Of a DNA stretch of 55,980 bases, positions 1 through 8,893 are shown in pieces. How positions within the stretch are numbered: position 1 is the stretch's first letter; each line of letters starts with the position of its first letter. Both the position numbers and the translations under genes were made by a program. This DNA comes from an uncultured Alphaproteobacteria bacterium. GTDB taxonomy: Bacteria; Pseudomonadota; Alphaproteobacteria; RF32; CAG-239. The DNA lies in the NCBI GenBank assembly GCA_944391505.1, contig CALXTV010000011.1, forward strand, positions 1 to 55,980, in the 5' to 3' direction. The notes under the pieces are model-generated. The model made no database searches and had not been told where the DNA came from. It saw nothing but the letters and a program-made list of their open reading frames with translations.

Positions 1-113
1 GGTGCACCCAAAAGCCTCAAAACTTTAAGCCTTATACTCACTAATACCTGTACCTAAAGCTCAAAACCGATGACTTCCTTCAAAACATCATCTCTCGAAT
101 ACACCACTCCCTT

Positions 114-142
114 AATATATCTTAAATCTCCATAAGTGTCAA
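114..142 (-). promoter_or_regulatory. sigma70-type promoter reading out of the left edge
   Basis: On the minus strand there is TTGACA (137-142), a 17-nt spacer and TATATT (114-119). It lies just beyond the clpX terminator and points left, so it probably serves the next gene outside the window (often lon after clpX, but that is not visible). The remaining 1-106 would be its leader; no gene is recognised there. Confidence 0.6.
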
Positions 143-172
143 CACATAATGAGCCGGACTTTATTTTTCGAT

Positions 173-212
173 AAAAAATTTCCCCTCCGTTCTCACGGAA
201 CAAAGGGGAAAC
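173..212 (-). terminator. intrinsic terminator after clpX
   Basis: Read on the minus strand, a stem with outer arms TTTCCCC / GGGGAAA and an inner CCGT / ACGG hairpin is followed by a T run. It begins 27 nt after the clpX stop. A near copy lies at 15267-15306. Confidence 0.85.
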
Positions 213-238
213 TCAAAACCTAGATTTCAGATTTAAAA

Positions 239-1510
239 CTACGCCGATTTTTCGCCGTGTTCTTCTTTCTTATAAACATAAACCGGCTCTTTATGTTCAT
301 TGATAACCTCTTCGTTGATGATAATTTCCTCAACATCTTTCTTGTCCGGAATATCATACATCAGTTCCAGCAGATTATCTTCCATAATCGCACGCAGACC
401 GCGGGCACCGGTTTTACGTTCAATCGCCTTTTTGGCAATCGCGCGCAGCGCTTCGTCGGTAATCGTCAGCTTGACGCCCTCCATATCAAACAAAGTGGCA
501 TACTGCTTGATCAACGCGTTTTTCGGTTCGGTCAAGACCCTGACCAAAGCGTCTTCGTTCAAATCATCAAGCGTGGCAATAACCGGCAGACGACCGACAA
601 ATTCCGGAATCAATCCATATTTGAGCAAATCTTCCGGCTGAACGTCTTTCAGAATTTCACCGATGCCGCGTTCTTCCTTAGCCGCAACTTTTGCACCGAA
701 ACCGATAGAAGTTTCGTTGCCGCGGCGGCTGACAATTTTTTCCAAACCGGCAAAAGCCCCGCCGCAGATAAACAGAATATTGGTCGTGTCGACATGCAGA
801 AACTCCTGCTGCGGATGTTTGCGTCCGCCCTGCGGCGGCACGTTGGCAACCGTTCCCTCGATGATTTTCAACAGTGCCTGCTGCACGCCCTCACCCGAAA
901 CGTCGCGCGTAATCGACGGGCCGTCGGTCTTGCGGGTAATCTTGTCGATTTCATCAATATAAACAATGCCGCGCTGTGCCTTTTCAATATCATAATTTGC
1001 CGCCTGCACCAGTTTCAAAATAATGTTTTCGACGTCTTCGCCGACATAACCGGCTTCAGTCAGAGTCGTCGCGTCCGCAATTGCAAACGGCACATCCAAA
1101 ATCTTGGCCAGCGTCTGTGCCAGCAGGGTCTTGCCCGACCCCGTCGAACCGATGAGAATAACGTTAGATTTCGAAACTTCGATATCCTTGGATGTTTTCT
1201 GACAGTTCAGACGTTTGTAATGGTTATAAACGGCCACGGACAAAACTTTTTTCGCCTGTTCCTGACCGATAACGTACTGATCCAGAAATTCCTTGATTTT
1301 TGACGGCGTCGGCAGCTTCTCGGCCGTGTTTCCGCCCTCCGTCTTGGCAATCTCGTTCATTTCGTCGGCAACGATATTAATGCAGACTTCAATACATTCG
1401 TCACAGATATACACGCCGCGGCCGGCCACCAGTTTTTTTACCTCGTTTTGGCTTTTTCCACAGAAGGAACAGCACAAAACCTCACCGTTTTTATCGTCTT
1501 TATCACTCAT
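239..1510 (-). CDS. clpX: ATP-dependent Clp protease ATP-binding subunit ClpX
   Basis: AAA+ unfoldase that recognises substrates such as ssrA-tagged proteins, unfolds them and feeds them to ClpP in the cytoplasm. At 423 aa it is full length. An N-terminal zinc-binding domain has Cys14, Cys17, Cys36 and Cys39. Walker A is GSTGSGKT at 121-128 (the family usually has GPTG at its start), Walker B is IVYIDEID, the pore loop is GYVGEDVE, and an IGF loop ([10 protein letters not shown]) docks on ClpP. The start is the ATG at 1510. It lies 8 nt after the clpP stop, so the two form the usual clpP-clpX operon, and a strong terminator follows it. Confidence 0.98.
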   Translation of the reverse strand: MSDKDDKNGEVLCCSFCGKSQNEVKKLVAGRGVYICDECIEVCINIVADEMNEIAKTEGGNTAEKLPTPSKIKEFLDQYVIGQEQAKKVLSVAVYNHYKRLNCQKTSKDIEVSKSNVILIGSTGSGKTLLAQTLAKILDVPFAIADATTLTEAGYVGEDVENIILKLVQAANYDIEKAQRGIVYIDEIDKITRKTDGPSITRDVSGEGVQQALLKIIEGTVANVPPQGGRKHPQQEFLHVDTTNILFICGGAFAGLEKIVSRRGNETSIGFGAKVAAKEERGIGEILKDVQPEDLLKYGLIPEFVGRLPVIATLDDLNEDALVRVLTEPKNALIKQYATLFDMEGVKLTITDEALRAIAKKAIERKTGARGLRAIMEDNLLELMYDIPDKKDVEEIIINEEVINEHKEPVYVYKKEEHGEKSA

Positions 1511-1518
1511 TTTTTCAC

Positions 1519-2148
1519 CTATTTCACAATCTCGTCGCGGTTGGTAACAATATGGTCAATCAGGCCGAATTTTTTGGCCTCTTCGGGCGTCATGAAATTA
1601 TCACGATCCATCGCCTTCTCGATAACCGAAAGTTTCTGCCCGGTATTTTTGGCATAAATTGCATTCAGACGCTTGCGCATATCCAAAATCAGCTTGGCCT
1701 GAATTTCAATATCCGCGGCCTGCCCCCGTGCACCGCCGGACGGCTGATGAATCATAATCTGCGAGTTTGGCAGCGAAAATCTTTTGCCTTTGGCGCCGCC
1801 GGCCAGCAGGAAAGACCCCATCGAGCAGGCCTGACCGATACACATGGTCGCCACGTCACAGCTGATATACTGCATGGTGTCATACATGGCCATGCCGGAC
1901 GTAATGACGCCGCCGGGTGAATTGATATACAGGAATATGTCCTTTTTCGGATTTTCGGATTCCAAAAACAGAAGCTGGGCGCAGACCAGCGACGACACCT
2001 CGTCATTGACCTGCCCGGTCAGAAAAATGATTCTCTCTTTTAACAAACGCGAAAAAATGTCGAACGAGCGCTCGCCCTTGGACGTCTGCTCGATAACCAT
2101 CGGCACCAGCGTATTGTCAAACACTTCTATAGAACTTCTTGCAACCAT
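1519..2148 (-). CDS. clpP: ATP-dependent Clp protease proteolytic subunit ClpP
   Basis: Serine protease that forms the double heptameric barrel degrading proteins unfolded by ClpX or ClpA. The 209 aa length is typical. The catalytic triad is visible: Ser109 in [10 protein letters not shown], His134 in [11 protein letters not shown] and Asp183 in DRDNFM (49 residues after the His, as in E. coli). It is the first gene of a two-gene operon with clpX downstream. A promoter (TTGAAT-17-TATAAA) lies 33-61 nt upstream of the ATG at 2148. Tig is not adjacent upstream as in some bacteria; it is about 7 kb away, after the glycan locus. Confidence 0.98.
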   Translation of the reverse strand: MVARSSIEVFDNTLVPMVIEQTSKGERSFDIFSRLLKERIIFLTGQVNDEVSSLVCAQLLFLESENPKKDIFLYINSPGGVITSGMAMYDTMQYISCDVATMCIGQACSMGSFLLAGGAKGKRFSLPNSQIMIHQPSGGARGQAADIEIQAKLILDMRKRLNAIYAKNTGQKLSVIEKAMDRDNFMTPEEAKKFGLIDHIVTNRDEIVK

Positions 2149-2180
2149 TTTGTTTTCCTTATCATTGGCAGATTAAATTT

Positions 2181-2209
2181 TTTATAGCATTATAAGCCGA
2201 TATATTCAA
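2181..2209 (-). promoter_or_regulatory. promoter of clpP-clpX
   Basis: Minus strand: TTGAAT (2204-2209), 17-nt spacer, TATAAA (2181-2186), about 33 nt before the clpP ATG. A second TATAAT-like hexamer sits inside the spacer. Confidence 0.55.
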
Positions 2210-2235
2210 CAAAATGTTAATGCGGAAAGATTTTT

Positions 2236-3192
2236 TTAATCGTTGAAACCAACCTTTTCGTCAACAATATACAGCGGCCGCTGCTTGACCTCGACAAAGA
2301 TTTTGGCCAGATACTCGCCGATAATGCCCAGAGACACCAACTGCACCCCTGAAAAAATCGTAATAATCGTTACCAGAGAAGCCCAGCCGACGATTGTTCC
2401 GCGCACCGACCAGCGATAAACGATGAAACAAAGAAAACACAAACTCAAAAAACAAATAAAAAACCCCATAAACGTCACCAGCCTGAGCGGCACAATCGAA
2501 AAGCTCGAAATTCCGCTCCAGGCAAAGCCCATCATTTTCATCAGCGGATATTTCGTTTCACCGGCCGGGCGCGCTTTGCGGTCATAATAAACCTTGTCCG
2601 ACTTAAACCCGACCAACGGCATCATCGCGCGCAAAAACAGGTTTCGCTCGGGAAACTGTTTCAGCGTATTTACGGCGCGGCGCGTCATCATGCGGAAATC
2701 GGCATGATTATAAACGATGTTTACGCCGAGAAGCTTCATCAGCTTGTAAAAAGCCAGCGCCGAATATTTTTTGAACCAAGTATCTGTATCGCGGCTGTCC
2801 CGCACTCCGTAAACGATTTCGCAACCGTCGTTGATTTTGTCGAGCATTTTCTCAATGGCGCTGCAATCATCCTGCAAGTCGGCGTCAATTGTTACATAAA
2901 GGTCGGCATCGGTATCATACATGCCGGCAATAATCGCCTTCTGATGGCCAAAATTGCGCGACAGGCTGATGCCGGAAAAAATCTTCTCTTTGACCGTCGC
3001 CTTTTTTATCAGCGCCCAGGTTTTGTCGGAACTTCCGTCGTTTACGAAGCATACTTTGCTTTCAGGATGCACTTTTTTGCTCTTAATCAGCTTTTTCAGC
3101 AAACTGCCGATAACTTTCATCGTCTGGGGCAGAACTTCTTCTTCGTTGTAACAGGGCATGACAATCAGCAGCTTTTTCAAATCGTCGGACAT
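2236..3192 (-). CDS. GtrB-like / DPM1-like family 2 glycosyltransferase
   Basis: Membrane-anchored GT2 enzyme that likely moves a sugar from a nucleotide donor to undecaprenyl phosphate on the cytoplasmic face. At 318 aa it fits the GtrB/ArnC type. The N-terminal GT-A domain opens with KLLIVMPCYNEEEVLPQT, has the acceptor-loop VTIDADLQDD (DxD-type metal site) and SRNFGHQKAI, and is followed by two C-terminal membrane helices (about residues 225-300). The next gene upstream on the strand is the methyltransferase (gap 20 nt). With the GtrA-like protein at 8431 and the polytopic proteins between, it suggests a GtrABC-type system that decorates a surface glycan. The sugar cannot be predicted. Confidence 0.85.
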   Translation of the reverse strand: MSDDLKKLLIVMPCYNEEEVLPQTMKVIGSLLKKLIKSKKVHPESKVCFVNDGSSDKTWALIKKATVKEKIFSGISLSRNFGHQKAIIAGMYDTDADLYVTIDADLQDDCSAIEKMLDKINDGCEIVYGVRDSRDTDTWFKKYSALAFYKLMKLLGVNIVYNHADFRMMTRRAVNTLKQFPERNLFLRAMMPLVGFKSDKVYYDRKARPAGETKYPLMKMMGFAWSGISSFSIVPLRLVTFMGFFICFLSLCFLCFIVYRWSVRGTIVGWASLVTIITIFSGVQLVSLGIIGEYLAKIFVEVKQRPLYIVDEKVGFND

Positions 3193-3212
3193 GACCGGCT
3201 CCTCATGAGTGG

Positions 3213-4037
3213 TTAACGCAAACGTATTTTTTGAATATATTTTATCATTCCCGGAATTTTAAGCAGTAAAAATCTTTTAATTTTGAACATCAACCCGCCG
3301 TCGGCCGATTCCGTTTCTCCCGGAAGAAGATTTTCAAGATTTTTCCTCTGCAGACGGCCGGTTGCCGGAACCGCTCTGAAGACATACTGAAAAACAAAAG
3401 ACTGCGGATCATTGAGAATAAAGGCCGCCGTTTCGGACGGAAGCTCGCAGATCTTGTGCTTTTGGAAACCTTCCGGAGGCAGCGTCGTCCGGCAGGTCGT
3501 CGTAATTTTTAACCCGGCATCGGCAAACATTCCGGCGATTGACGACGCGGTAAAAAAGCGCAAATGCGTCTTGTCCAGAATACCCAATTCGGTATAGCTC
3601 CAGTCATCAAGCAAAAGCCCGGTTTTAATGCTTGCATGCGCCGCATTCGGCAATGACACCAGAAAACAGCCGCCCGGCTTAAGCAAAGACTTCAATTCGG
3701 CCAGCACGGCATCAGGTCTCTGCAAATGTTCCAGAACATCTCCGCAGATAATCGTGTCAAAAGCCTCCCGAAACCGCGGATAATCAACCGCGGCAAAATT
3801 GTTCAGGTCTATTTGCAGAACCTCGTCAAAGACCTTGCGTTTCCAACAAATTTCAACACTTTCCCGGTCTGCCTCAAAACCCGTGCAGCGGCACTTTTTC
3901 TTTGCCGCCAGCAACGCGGACAAATCGCCGCAGGCGCAGCCGACATCCAGCACTCGGCCTCCCGCTTCGGTCAGATTATAGAGCAGAACGTTGCTGTCGT
4001 TTTTGTTTTTCAAATTAATTTTGCGGGCGTAAAGCAT
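3213..4037 (-). CDS. class I SAM-dependent methyltransferase
   Basis: Probable small-molecule or glycan methyltransferase. The 274-aa protein shows motif I VLDVGCACGD (about residues 31-40), the acidic end of strand 2 (FEADRES), TIICGDVLEHL before the usual post-motif helix, and LLKPGGCFLVSLPN. It contains WSYTELGILDKTHLRFFT, a pattern seen in many methyltransferases of polysaccharide loci. It lies directly upstream of, and probably co-transcribed with, the GtrB-like gene. The substrate is unknown; O- or N-methylation of a sugar, or of a lipid-linked intermediate, would fit the location. Confidence 0.8.
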   Translation of the reverse strand: MLYARKINLKNKNDSNVLLYNLTEAGGRVLDVGCACGDLSALLAAKKKCRCTGFEADRESVEICWKRKVFDEVLQIDLNNFAAVDYPRFREAFDTIICGDVLEHLQRPDAVLAELKSLLKPGGCFLVSLPNAAHASIKTGLLLDDWSYTELGILDKTHLRFFTASSIAGMFADAGLKITTTCRTTLPPEGFQKHKICELPSETAAFILNDPQSFVFQYVFRAVPATGRLQRKNLENLLPGETESADGGLMFKIKRFLLLKIPGMIKYIQKIRLR

Positions 4038-4120
4038 CTGTCTTGACTTTTCGGTTTAAGTTTTCTTCAAGCTTAACCGCAGTACAGAATTTGTCAACTG
4101 TTGATAACCTGAACTTTTAT

Positions 4121-4149
4121 TTAGCCAAAATCCGCACCTGTCCTATAAT
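4121..4149 (+). promoter_or_regulatory. possible promoter of the GT2-gtrA operon
   Basis: A good -10 TATAAT (4144-4149) has only a weak -35 (TTAGCC, 4121-4126) at 17 nt. It supports starting the next gene at the ATG at 4179, not at the in-frame TTG at 4149, which lies inside the -10. Confidence 0.4.
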
Positions 4150-4178
4150 TGGTTATAAATTATCCTGAAAGGCCGTTT

Positions 4179-5009
4179 ATGTCCGCTACCAAGCCAAAAA
4201 TATCCGTTCTGATTCCCGTTCACAACGGTGCCGGCATGCTCCGCGAAACCGTAAACAGCATCTTAAATCAAACTCTGACGGACTTTGAGCTGTTGTTGCT
4301 CGACGACGCGTCGGAAGACGGTTCGGATAAAGTTATCCAAAGTTTCGCCGATTCCCGCATCCGCCGTTTCCGCAGCAATACCAATCTGGGCATTTCCGCC
4401 GCCAGAAACAAACTCATGGAACTGGCAGAAGGCGAATATCTGGCCGTTTTGGATCACGACGACCTCTCCGCGCCGAACCGTCTGGAAAAGCAAGCCCGGC
4501 TGCTGGACAACAATCCCGAAGTGGCCATGGTCGGCAGTTGGGGTGAACTTTTCTGTGCCCGGCCGCCTTTTCCCGGTTTTTTCGGCAGACTTAAACAGGC
4601 TTTCATCAACCTCGGCTGGGTATGGTGCCAGCCGGAACACCCGGACATCCGCGACACGCTTCGCGGCAACCCTGTTATGCACTCATCGTCCATGCTCCGC
4701 CGGGCCGCGCTTCTCAGAGACAACATCGCCTACAATCCGGACTATTCTCCCGCCGAGGACTACGATCTCTGCCGACAGCTGCTGGCCGCAGGGTGGCAGT
4801 TGGCCAATATTCCCGAAGTTTTGTTCTACTACCATTATCACGGGCGCAACTATTCGCTCACCCATAAAGAAGCCATGCGCCGCGCCGACCGCAAAGTCAA
4901 AACAGACATTTTGAACCTGCTCGGCCAAAAACACTTTTTTTACCCCTATTTTCTGATAATGCTGCAAAAATTGCGCCTGAAAAAATTTTTAAGGAACGGC
5001 AATGATTAA
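4179..5009 (+). CDS. family 2 glycosyltransferase
   Basis: Cytoplasmic GT-A fold sugar transferase, 276 aa from the ATG at 4179 (AAAGG ribosome site 6-10 nt upstream). It opens with KISVLIPVHNGAGMLRETV and carries LLLDDASEDGS, NLGISAARN and the metal-binding LDHDD motif, then SPAEDYDLCRQL near residue 200, typical of the acceptor side of GT2 enzymes. Its last codons overlap the start of the next gene by 8 nt, so translation is probably coupled. The last ~90 bp, together with the next gene, are the left edge of a tandem duplication, and a decayed copy of this 3' end sits at 6685-6774. Confidence 0.85.
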   Translation: MSATKPKISVLIPVHNGAGMLRETVNSILNQTLTDFELLLLDDASEDGSDKVIQSFADSRIRRFRSNTNLGISAARNKLMELAEGEYLAVLDHDDLSAPNRLEKQARLLDNNPEVAMVGSWGELFCARPPFPGFFGRLKQAFINLGWVWCQPEHPDIRDTLRGNPVMHSSSMLRRAALLRDNIAYNPDYSPAEDYDLCRQLLAAGWQLANIPEVLFYYHYHGRNYSLTHKEAMRRADRKVKTDILNLLGQKHFFYPYFLIMLQKLRLKKFLRNGND

Positions 5010-6684
5010 CGAACCCCTTTTCCAAAATGATATTATTAACACCATTTTTCGAAACTTTAATCATTACCTTTTCTTTGACGGGTGGATTTATTACGCGGCC
5101 GGAACCCTGCTGGTGCTTTGCATAAGCTGCGGTCTCATGATACGCCGCATTACTGTCCCCGCCAATCTCTTTCCGCCGGCTGTTTCAAACGACAAAACCA
5201 GATTTTATCCTCTTGCCTTCACATTTGCACTTTTAACGGCCGCCGCTTATATTGCAACAATCTTTTCTTTGGAAAACTCCCTTTTTAACAATCATGACCT
5301 GATGAACCTGGGTACAAACAACATATTCAGAAAAGGTGTAACGCCTTTCTTGGATATCACCAGATTTGCACCGGCCGCTTTTTTTGATATAAACGTCGTT
5401 TACGCAGTCACTCATAATTTCCACCTGATAAACATATATATCATTGTCAAACAATTTCTTATCGCCGCACTGTTTTATCATTTTCTGAACTTTTTAACCC
5501 CGGCAAAAAGATTATTTATCATCGGCCTATTATTGTTTGTTCCCGCTCTCTTTTGGATTAACAACACTATTTTTTCAGAGCAAAACGTACTTATCTTCAT
5601 TCTTTTAAGCTTTATTTCCGCCAGAAACTTTTCATTAACCGGAAAATTTGTTCATTTATGGTCTTTCGCTTTTTGCGCCGCTTTTGCCGTCTACACAAAA
5701 GAAACAACCATTATCTTTTATGCGGGGATACTGGCGGCCGGCGTCATCTGTGGCGTTTTCAACGAAAAAATCAATTTTTCAAATCTATTCAAGCCCTCTA
5801 TACTCATCAAAAACTTTCCGATTGAGTTTTTAATATTCTTTATCGGCTTGAGCTTTTCATTATTTTACTTTTTTATCGTCGATACAAGCGAAAGCAATAT
5901 TTATATCTGGGTTCATATCCGACCGCTTTCTGATTTGCTTAAACTTTTTAAATTCGAAATAATTGTAACGGTCATCGCCTGGCTGATTATGATAAAGAAA
6001 ATAATCAAAAATGAAGTCCGTTACCCGCTTTTTGACGAAGGACCGATGCTTGGGGGAACATTCATTTTGCTCTTTCTCATATTTCACCTTAAAATCGGAC
6101 CGACAGCGGATCACATCGAGCTGAAAAGCTATTATGTATTGCTCACGGCTATTTTCAGCATTATTTATATCGTCAGGAACATGGCTTCGTTCAAAACAAC
6201 CTCATTTTTTTGCGCCGCCGTAATCATCTATTCGTTCTGTGCAAACTGCAAAATCTATCAACACGAAGTCGGCACTTGTTATCGTGAAGCTGCCGAATTT
6301 TTTGCAGAAGAAAATAAACATAACGAAAAGATTTCCATTATGTTCTCGCCACAAACAGAAGAATCCGACTGGGTGCGGGAAGGTTGGGCAATATCCTACC
6401 ACTATTACTTTCCAGACAAAGATATAACTTTTAAGTTTTCCGATCTGGCCGAAAAAAACAAACAAAACCAAACAACGCTCTTCCTTTATAAGCGATTGCA
6501 GAAACAAATGAAGCCCATTATCGGCAATGACATACCGGAAAAAAATGATTATTTCATAATAAGAAAAGGAAAAGCGGAAACAGACCTTGCCGTCATCAAA
6601 GACATTCCGCATGACCTGGTTTTCGAAAACAAACTATTCAGGATTTACAAAATTAAATGATAAAACTTTACCGTCAAATCGAAA
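4921..6684 (+). repeat. tandem duplication, left copy
   Basis: The unit runs from the last ~90 bp of the GT2 gene, through the whole 552-aa membrane protein gene, to the first 28 bp of a gtrA-like gene. It is followed directly by a second copy (6685-8458). The two outer ends of the unit (about 100 and 80 bp) are almost identical between copies, while the middle has diverged strongly. Confidence 0.9.
5002..6660 (+). CDS. polytopic membrane protein, putative GT-C-type glycan-modifying enzyme (copy 1)
   Basis: Inner-membrane protein of 552 aa that I do not recognise as a named family. It has about ten hydrophobic helices, beginning with one near residues 30-47 and spread to about residue 410, then a soluble C-terminal region of ~130 aa ending DLVFENKLFRIYKIK. 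A tract conserved with the second copy includes FNNxDLM, THNF, SEQNV-like, YxKETT and LELKSYY. It sits between a GT2 and a GtrA-like flippase and has a large periplasmic or cytoplasmic tail. It may therefore be the GtrC-like, serotype-specific transferase that uses undecaprenyl-phosphate sugars; this is context inference. The start at 5002 has AAGGA upstream. Confidence 0.7.
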   Translation: MINEPLFQNDIINTIFRNFNHYLFFDGWIYYAAGTLLVLCISCGLMIRRITVPANLFPPAVSNDKTRFYPLAFTFALLTAAAYIATIFSLENSLFNNHDLMNLGTNNIFRKGVTPFLDITRFAPAAFFDINVVYAVTHNFHLINIYIIVKQFLIAALFYHFLNFLTPAKRLFIIGLLLFVPALFWINNTIFSEQNVLIFILLSFISARNFSLTGKFVHLWSFAFCAAFAVYTKETTIIFYAGILAAGVICGVFNEKINFSNLFKPSILIKNFPIEFLIFFIGLSFSLFYFFIVDTSESNIYIWVHIRPLSDLLKLFKFEIIVTVIAWLIMIKKIIKNEVRYPLFDEGPMLGGTFILLFLIFHLKIGPTADHIELKSYYVLLTAIFSIIYIVRNMASFKTTSFFCAAVIIYSFCANCKIYQHEVGTCYREAAEFFAEENKHNEKISIMFSPQTEESDWVREGWAISYHYYFPDKDITFKFSDLAEKNKQNQTTLFLYKRLQKQMKPIIGNDIPEKNDYFIIRKGKAETDLAVIKDIPHDLVFENKLFRIYKIK

Positions 6685-6774
6685 TCGGCCAAAAACACTT
6701 TTTTTTACCCCTATTTTCCGGTAATACTGCAAAAATTGCGCCTGAAAAAATTTTTAAGGAACGGCAATGATTAA
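6657..6774 (+). pseudogene. junction relics: gtrA 5' end fused to GT2 3' end
   Basis: At 6657-6684 the sequence repeats exactly the first 28 bp of the gtrA-like gene (MIKLYRQIE). It then switches at 6685 to a near copy of the last ~90 bp of the GT2 gene, including its stop and the AAGGA ribosome site used by the second membrane protein. A one-base change in the T run shifts the relic's frame. These are the scars expected at the join of a tandem duplication and encode nothing themselves. Confidence 0.85.
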
Positions 6775-8458
6775 CGAACCCCTTTTTGAAAATGATATTA
6801 TTCCGACAATTCTCAGAAATTTTAACAATTATTTTTTCGGACAAATTTGGTATGTCTACGTCATACTTCTCGGAATGCTGATGTATGCGGCTTACCGGCA
6901 AGTATGCAAAAAAAGCTGCTCTTCCTGCCGCAATTTGTTTCCGGAACCCGTTGCCGGATTTGACCCGCGCAGCCCCAAGGACTTATCCGCACTTTTGTTT
7001 TTGCTGATTTCCTTTGCCATATACGGCACCGTTACATTGATGCAGGACGATTCTCTTTTTAACAATCCCGACCTTATGAGTCTAAATACCATTCGCCCGC
7101 TGAACGACGGTATACCGGCATTTTACGGGATTGTCAGAATGTGCCCCATTTCATTTTTCGATCTCAATGCCTTATATGCCACCACGCACAACTTTAACAT
7201 AATAAACATCTATATTCTGATAAAACAAGGTCTTATTCTGTGGTTGTTTTACCGTTTTCTTAATTTTTTAAGCCCGGCAAGACGTCTGAGCACAATCGGA
7301 ATCATCCAGCTGGTACCGGCCGTTTTTTGGCTCAACAACATCATTTTTCCCGAACAGAACATCATCATATTCATACTGGCATCACTGCTCTGTCTCAGAA
7401 ATTTTTCCAACGGCAGACAATCGGGTCTGTGGGGCTTTACCGTTTTTACGCTTTTGGCAATCTACAGCAAAGAAACGGTAGTCCTTTTTTATGGCGGTAT
7501 TCTCATGTTTGCGGTTTTGTATGACGTCTATTGCGAAAAAATAAAACTAAACGATTTCCTGCATCCGTTCCGTCTGTCTGCCCGGCTTCCCGTCGAAACA
7601 ATGATTTTTCTTTGCTGTTTAAGCTTTGCGATTTTTTATCTGTTTAATACGATTGAATTGAAAGATAACGTTTATATTGTCTTTCGTCAGACAGACCTCG
7701 ACCGGCTTTTAAAGTTGTACAAATTCGAGATTGTCATAATTATTCTGGCCTGGCTCATCGCTGTAAAAAAATTTTTATACCGCGAAAAATTCGACAACCC
7801 GGTTTGTAACGAAGGACTGCTTTTCGGAGCCTCTTTTACCTTAGCCGTCATCATTTTCAAACTGCGCGTCGCGCCCATTTTTGAACATCTTGAGCTCAAA
7901 AGCTACTACGCTTTGCTGGCGGATATCTTCGGAATAATATATATAGCCCGGAATATAAGATCTCCCCGATGGCTCGGTATGTTTTTTGGCATAATTCTAC
8001 TTTATTCGTGGCCGTCTAACCTAACCATCGCCGCCGCTGAAGCCGGAAAAGCCAGACGCGAGGCCGCCGAATTTCTCTCCTCCGTTATCCGGAGGGAAAA
8101 CCATCTGAGCTATATGCTTTCCGAACATACGGGGGAAACCGACTGGATAAAGGAAAACTGGAATGCGGCATTGCTTTACTATCATCCCGACGCCGAACTC
8201 ATACTCAAAATGCCAACTCTGGCACAAGACAATATTGTCAACAAGTTCAGTCAGGAGATGTATGCTCAAAACAAAAAATATCTTTCCACCATTAAAGGCG
8301 AAGATATTCCCGTTTCCGGAGATTACTTTGTAATCCGAACCAATGCCTTTGACAAAGATATCCATGTCATCAAAGACATTCCGCATGACCTGGTTTTCGA
8401 AAACAAGCTGTTCAGGATTTACAAAATCAAATGATAAAACTTTACCGTCAAATCGAAA
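6685..8458 (+). repeat. tandem duplication, right copy
   Basis: Second copy of the 1.76-kb unit described at 4921-6684. It contains the 555-aa paralogue and ends in the genuine start of the gtrA-like gene. Confidence 0.9.
6767..8434 (+). CDS. polytopic membrane protein, putative GT-C-type glycan-modifying enzyme (copy 2)
   Basis: A 555-aa paralogue of the preceding gene. The first dozen residues (MINEPLFxNDII) and the last twenty or so are virtually the same as in copy 1, with little DNA change. The core is clearly homologous but much diverged (for example FNNPDLM, ATTHNFNIINIY, YSKETVVLFYGG, LELKSYYALL). About ten membrane helices precede a soluble tail. Its stop overlaps the gtrA-like start as ATGA. 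Two diverged copies could use different sugars or acceptors. The function is inferred from the neighbouring GtrA- and GtrB-like genes only. Confidence 0.7.
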   Translation: MINEPLFENDIIPTILRNFNNYFFGQIWYVYVILLGMLMYAAYRQVCKKSCSSCRNLFPEPVAGFDPRSPKDLSALLFLLISFAIYGTVTLMQDDSLFNNPDLMSLNTIRPLNDGIPAFYGIVRMCPISFFDLNALYATTHNFNIINIYILIKQGLILWLFYRFLNFLSPARRLSTIGIIQLVPAVFWLNNIIFPEQNIIIFILASLLCLRNFSNGRQSGLWGFTVFTLLAIYSKETVVLFYGGILMFAVLYDVYCEKIKLNDFLHPFRLSARLPVETMIFLCCLSFAIFYLFNTIELKDNVYIVFRQTDLDRLLKLYKFEIVIIILAWLIAVKKFLYREKFDNPVCNEGLLFGASFTLAVIIFKLRVAPIFEHLELKSYYALLADIFGIIYIARNIRSPRWLGMFFGIILLYSWPSNLTIAAAEAGKARREAAEFLSSVIRRENHLSYMLSEHTGETDWIKENWNAALLYYHPDAELILKMPTLAQDNIVNKFSQEMYAQNKKYLSTIKGEDIPVSGDYFVIRTNAFDKDIHVIKDIPHDLVFENKLFRIYKIK

Positions 8459-8841
8459 ACCGCTGGTTTGGACTGCCGCAGAAAATCCGTTTCCTGCTGG
8501 TCGGCGGTTTTAACACGATGCTGGCTTATCTGCTGTTTATCCTCTTTGTCGAGGGAATCAAAATCCCTTACAAAATCAGCCTGATTATCCAATACATCCT
8601 CACCGTCAACATCTCGATTTTTTCAATGCGCCATTATGTCTTCCGCTCGGCAAAAAATCTAAAAGATGAATATTTTCGTGCCTGGGGCGTTTATCTTTTT
8701 ATGCTTGGCTTCAACTATGCCGTTTTATTTCTGCTCATCGACGTCGGAGGCCTAAACGTTATCTTAAGCCAGGGAATTTATATTATCGTTTCGACGGTGG
8801 TTACTTTTCTGCTGCACCAAAATTTTTCTTTTCGCAGTTAA
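8431..8841 (+). CDS. GtrA-like family membrane protein
   Basis: Small integral membrane protein of 136 aa with four predicted helices, of the GtrA/DPMS3 family. Members are thought to help flip undecaprenyl-phosphate-linked sugars or to assist a GtrB partner. The N-terminal FLLVGGFNTMLAYLLFILF and the later MRHYVFRSAKN fit the family pattern FxxVGxxNTxxxxxLF ... RxxVF. It overlaps the membrane protein gene upstream by four bases, making it the last gene of the 4179-8841 operon. A bidirectional terminator follows. Confidence 0.85.
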   Translation: MIKLYRQIENRWFGLPQKIRFLLVGGFNTMLAYLLFILFVEGIKIPYKISLIIQYILTVNISIFSMRHYVFRSAKNLKDEYFRAWGVYLFMLGFNYAVLFLLIDVGGLNVILSQGIYIIVSTVVTFLLHQNFSFRS

Positions 8842-8869
8842 AAAAAACACCCCGACGGGGTGTTTTTTT
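8841..8869. terminator. bidirectional terminator between gtrA-like gene and tig
   Basis: A CACCCC / GGGGTG stem with loop GAC is flanked by A and T runs on both sides, so it can stop both convergent transcripts. Confidence 0.85.
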
Positions 8870-8893
8870 AAGCTTTTGCATTAAGAAAAAGTC

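Noticed and set aside
1..208. A minus-strand reading frame (containing ENGGEIFYRKIKSGSL and ending VIGFEL) looks protein-like
   Set aside because: It has no ATG start and runs through the clpX terminator and a consensus promoter. The similar element at 15.2-15.3 kb has stops in the same frame, so coding is unlikely.
257..1303. Long plus-strand open frame across clpX
   Set aside because: It is the antisense shadow of clpX; there is no family resemblance and its composition mirrors the real gene.
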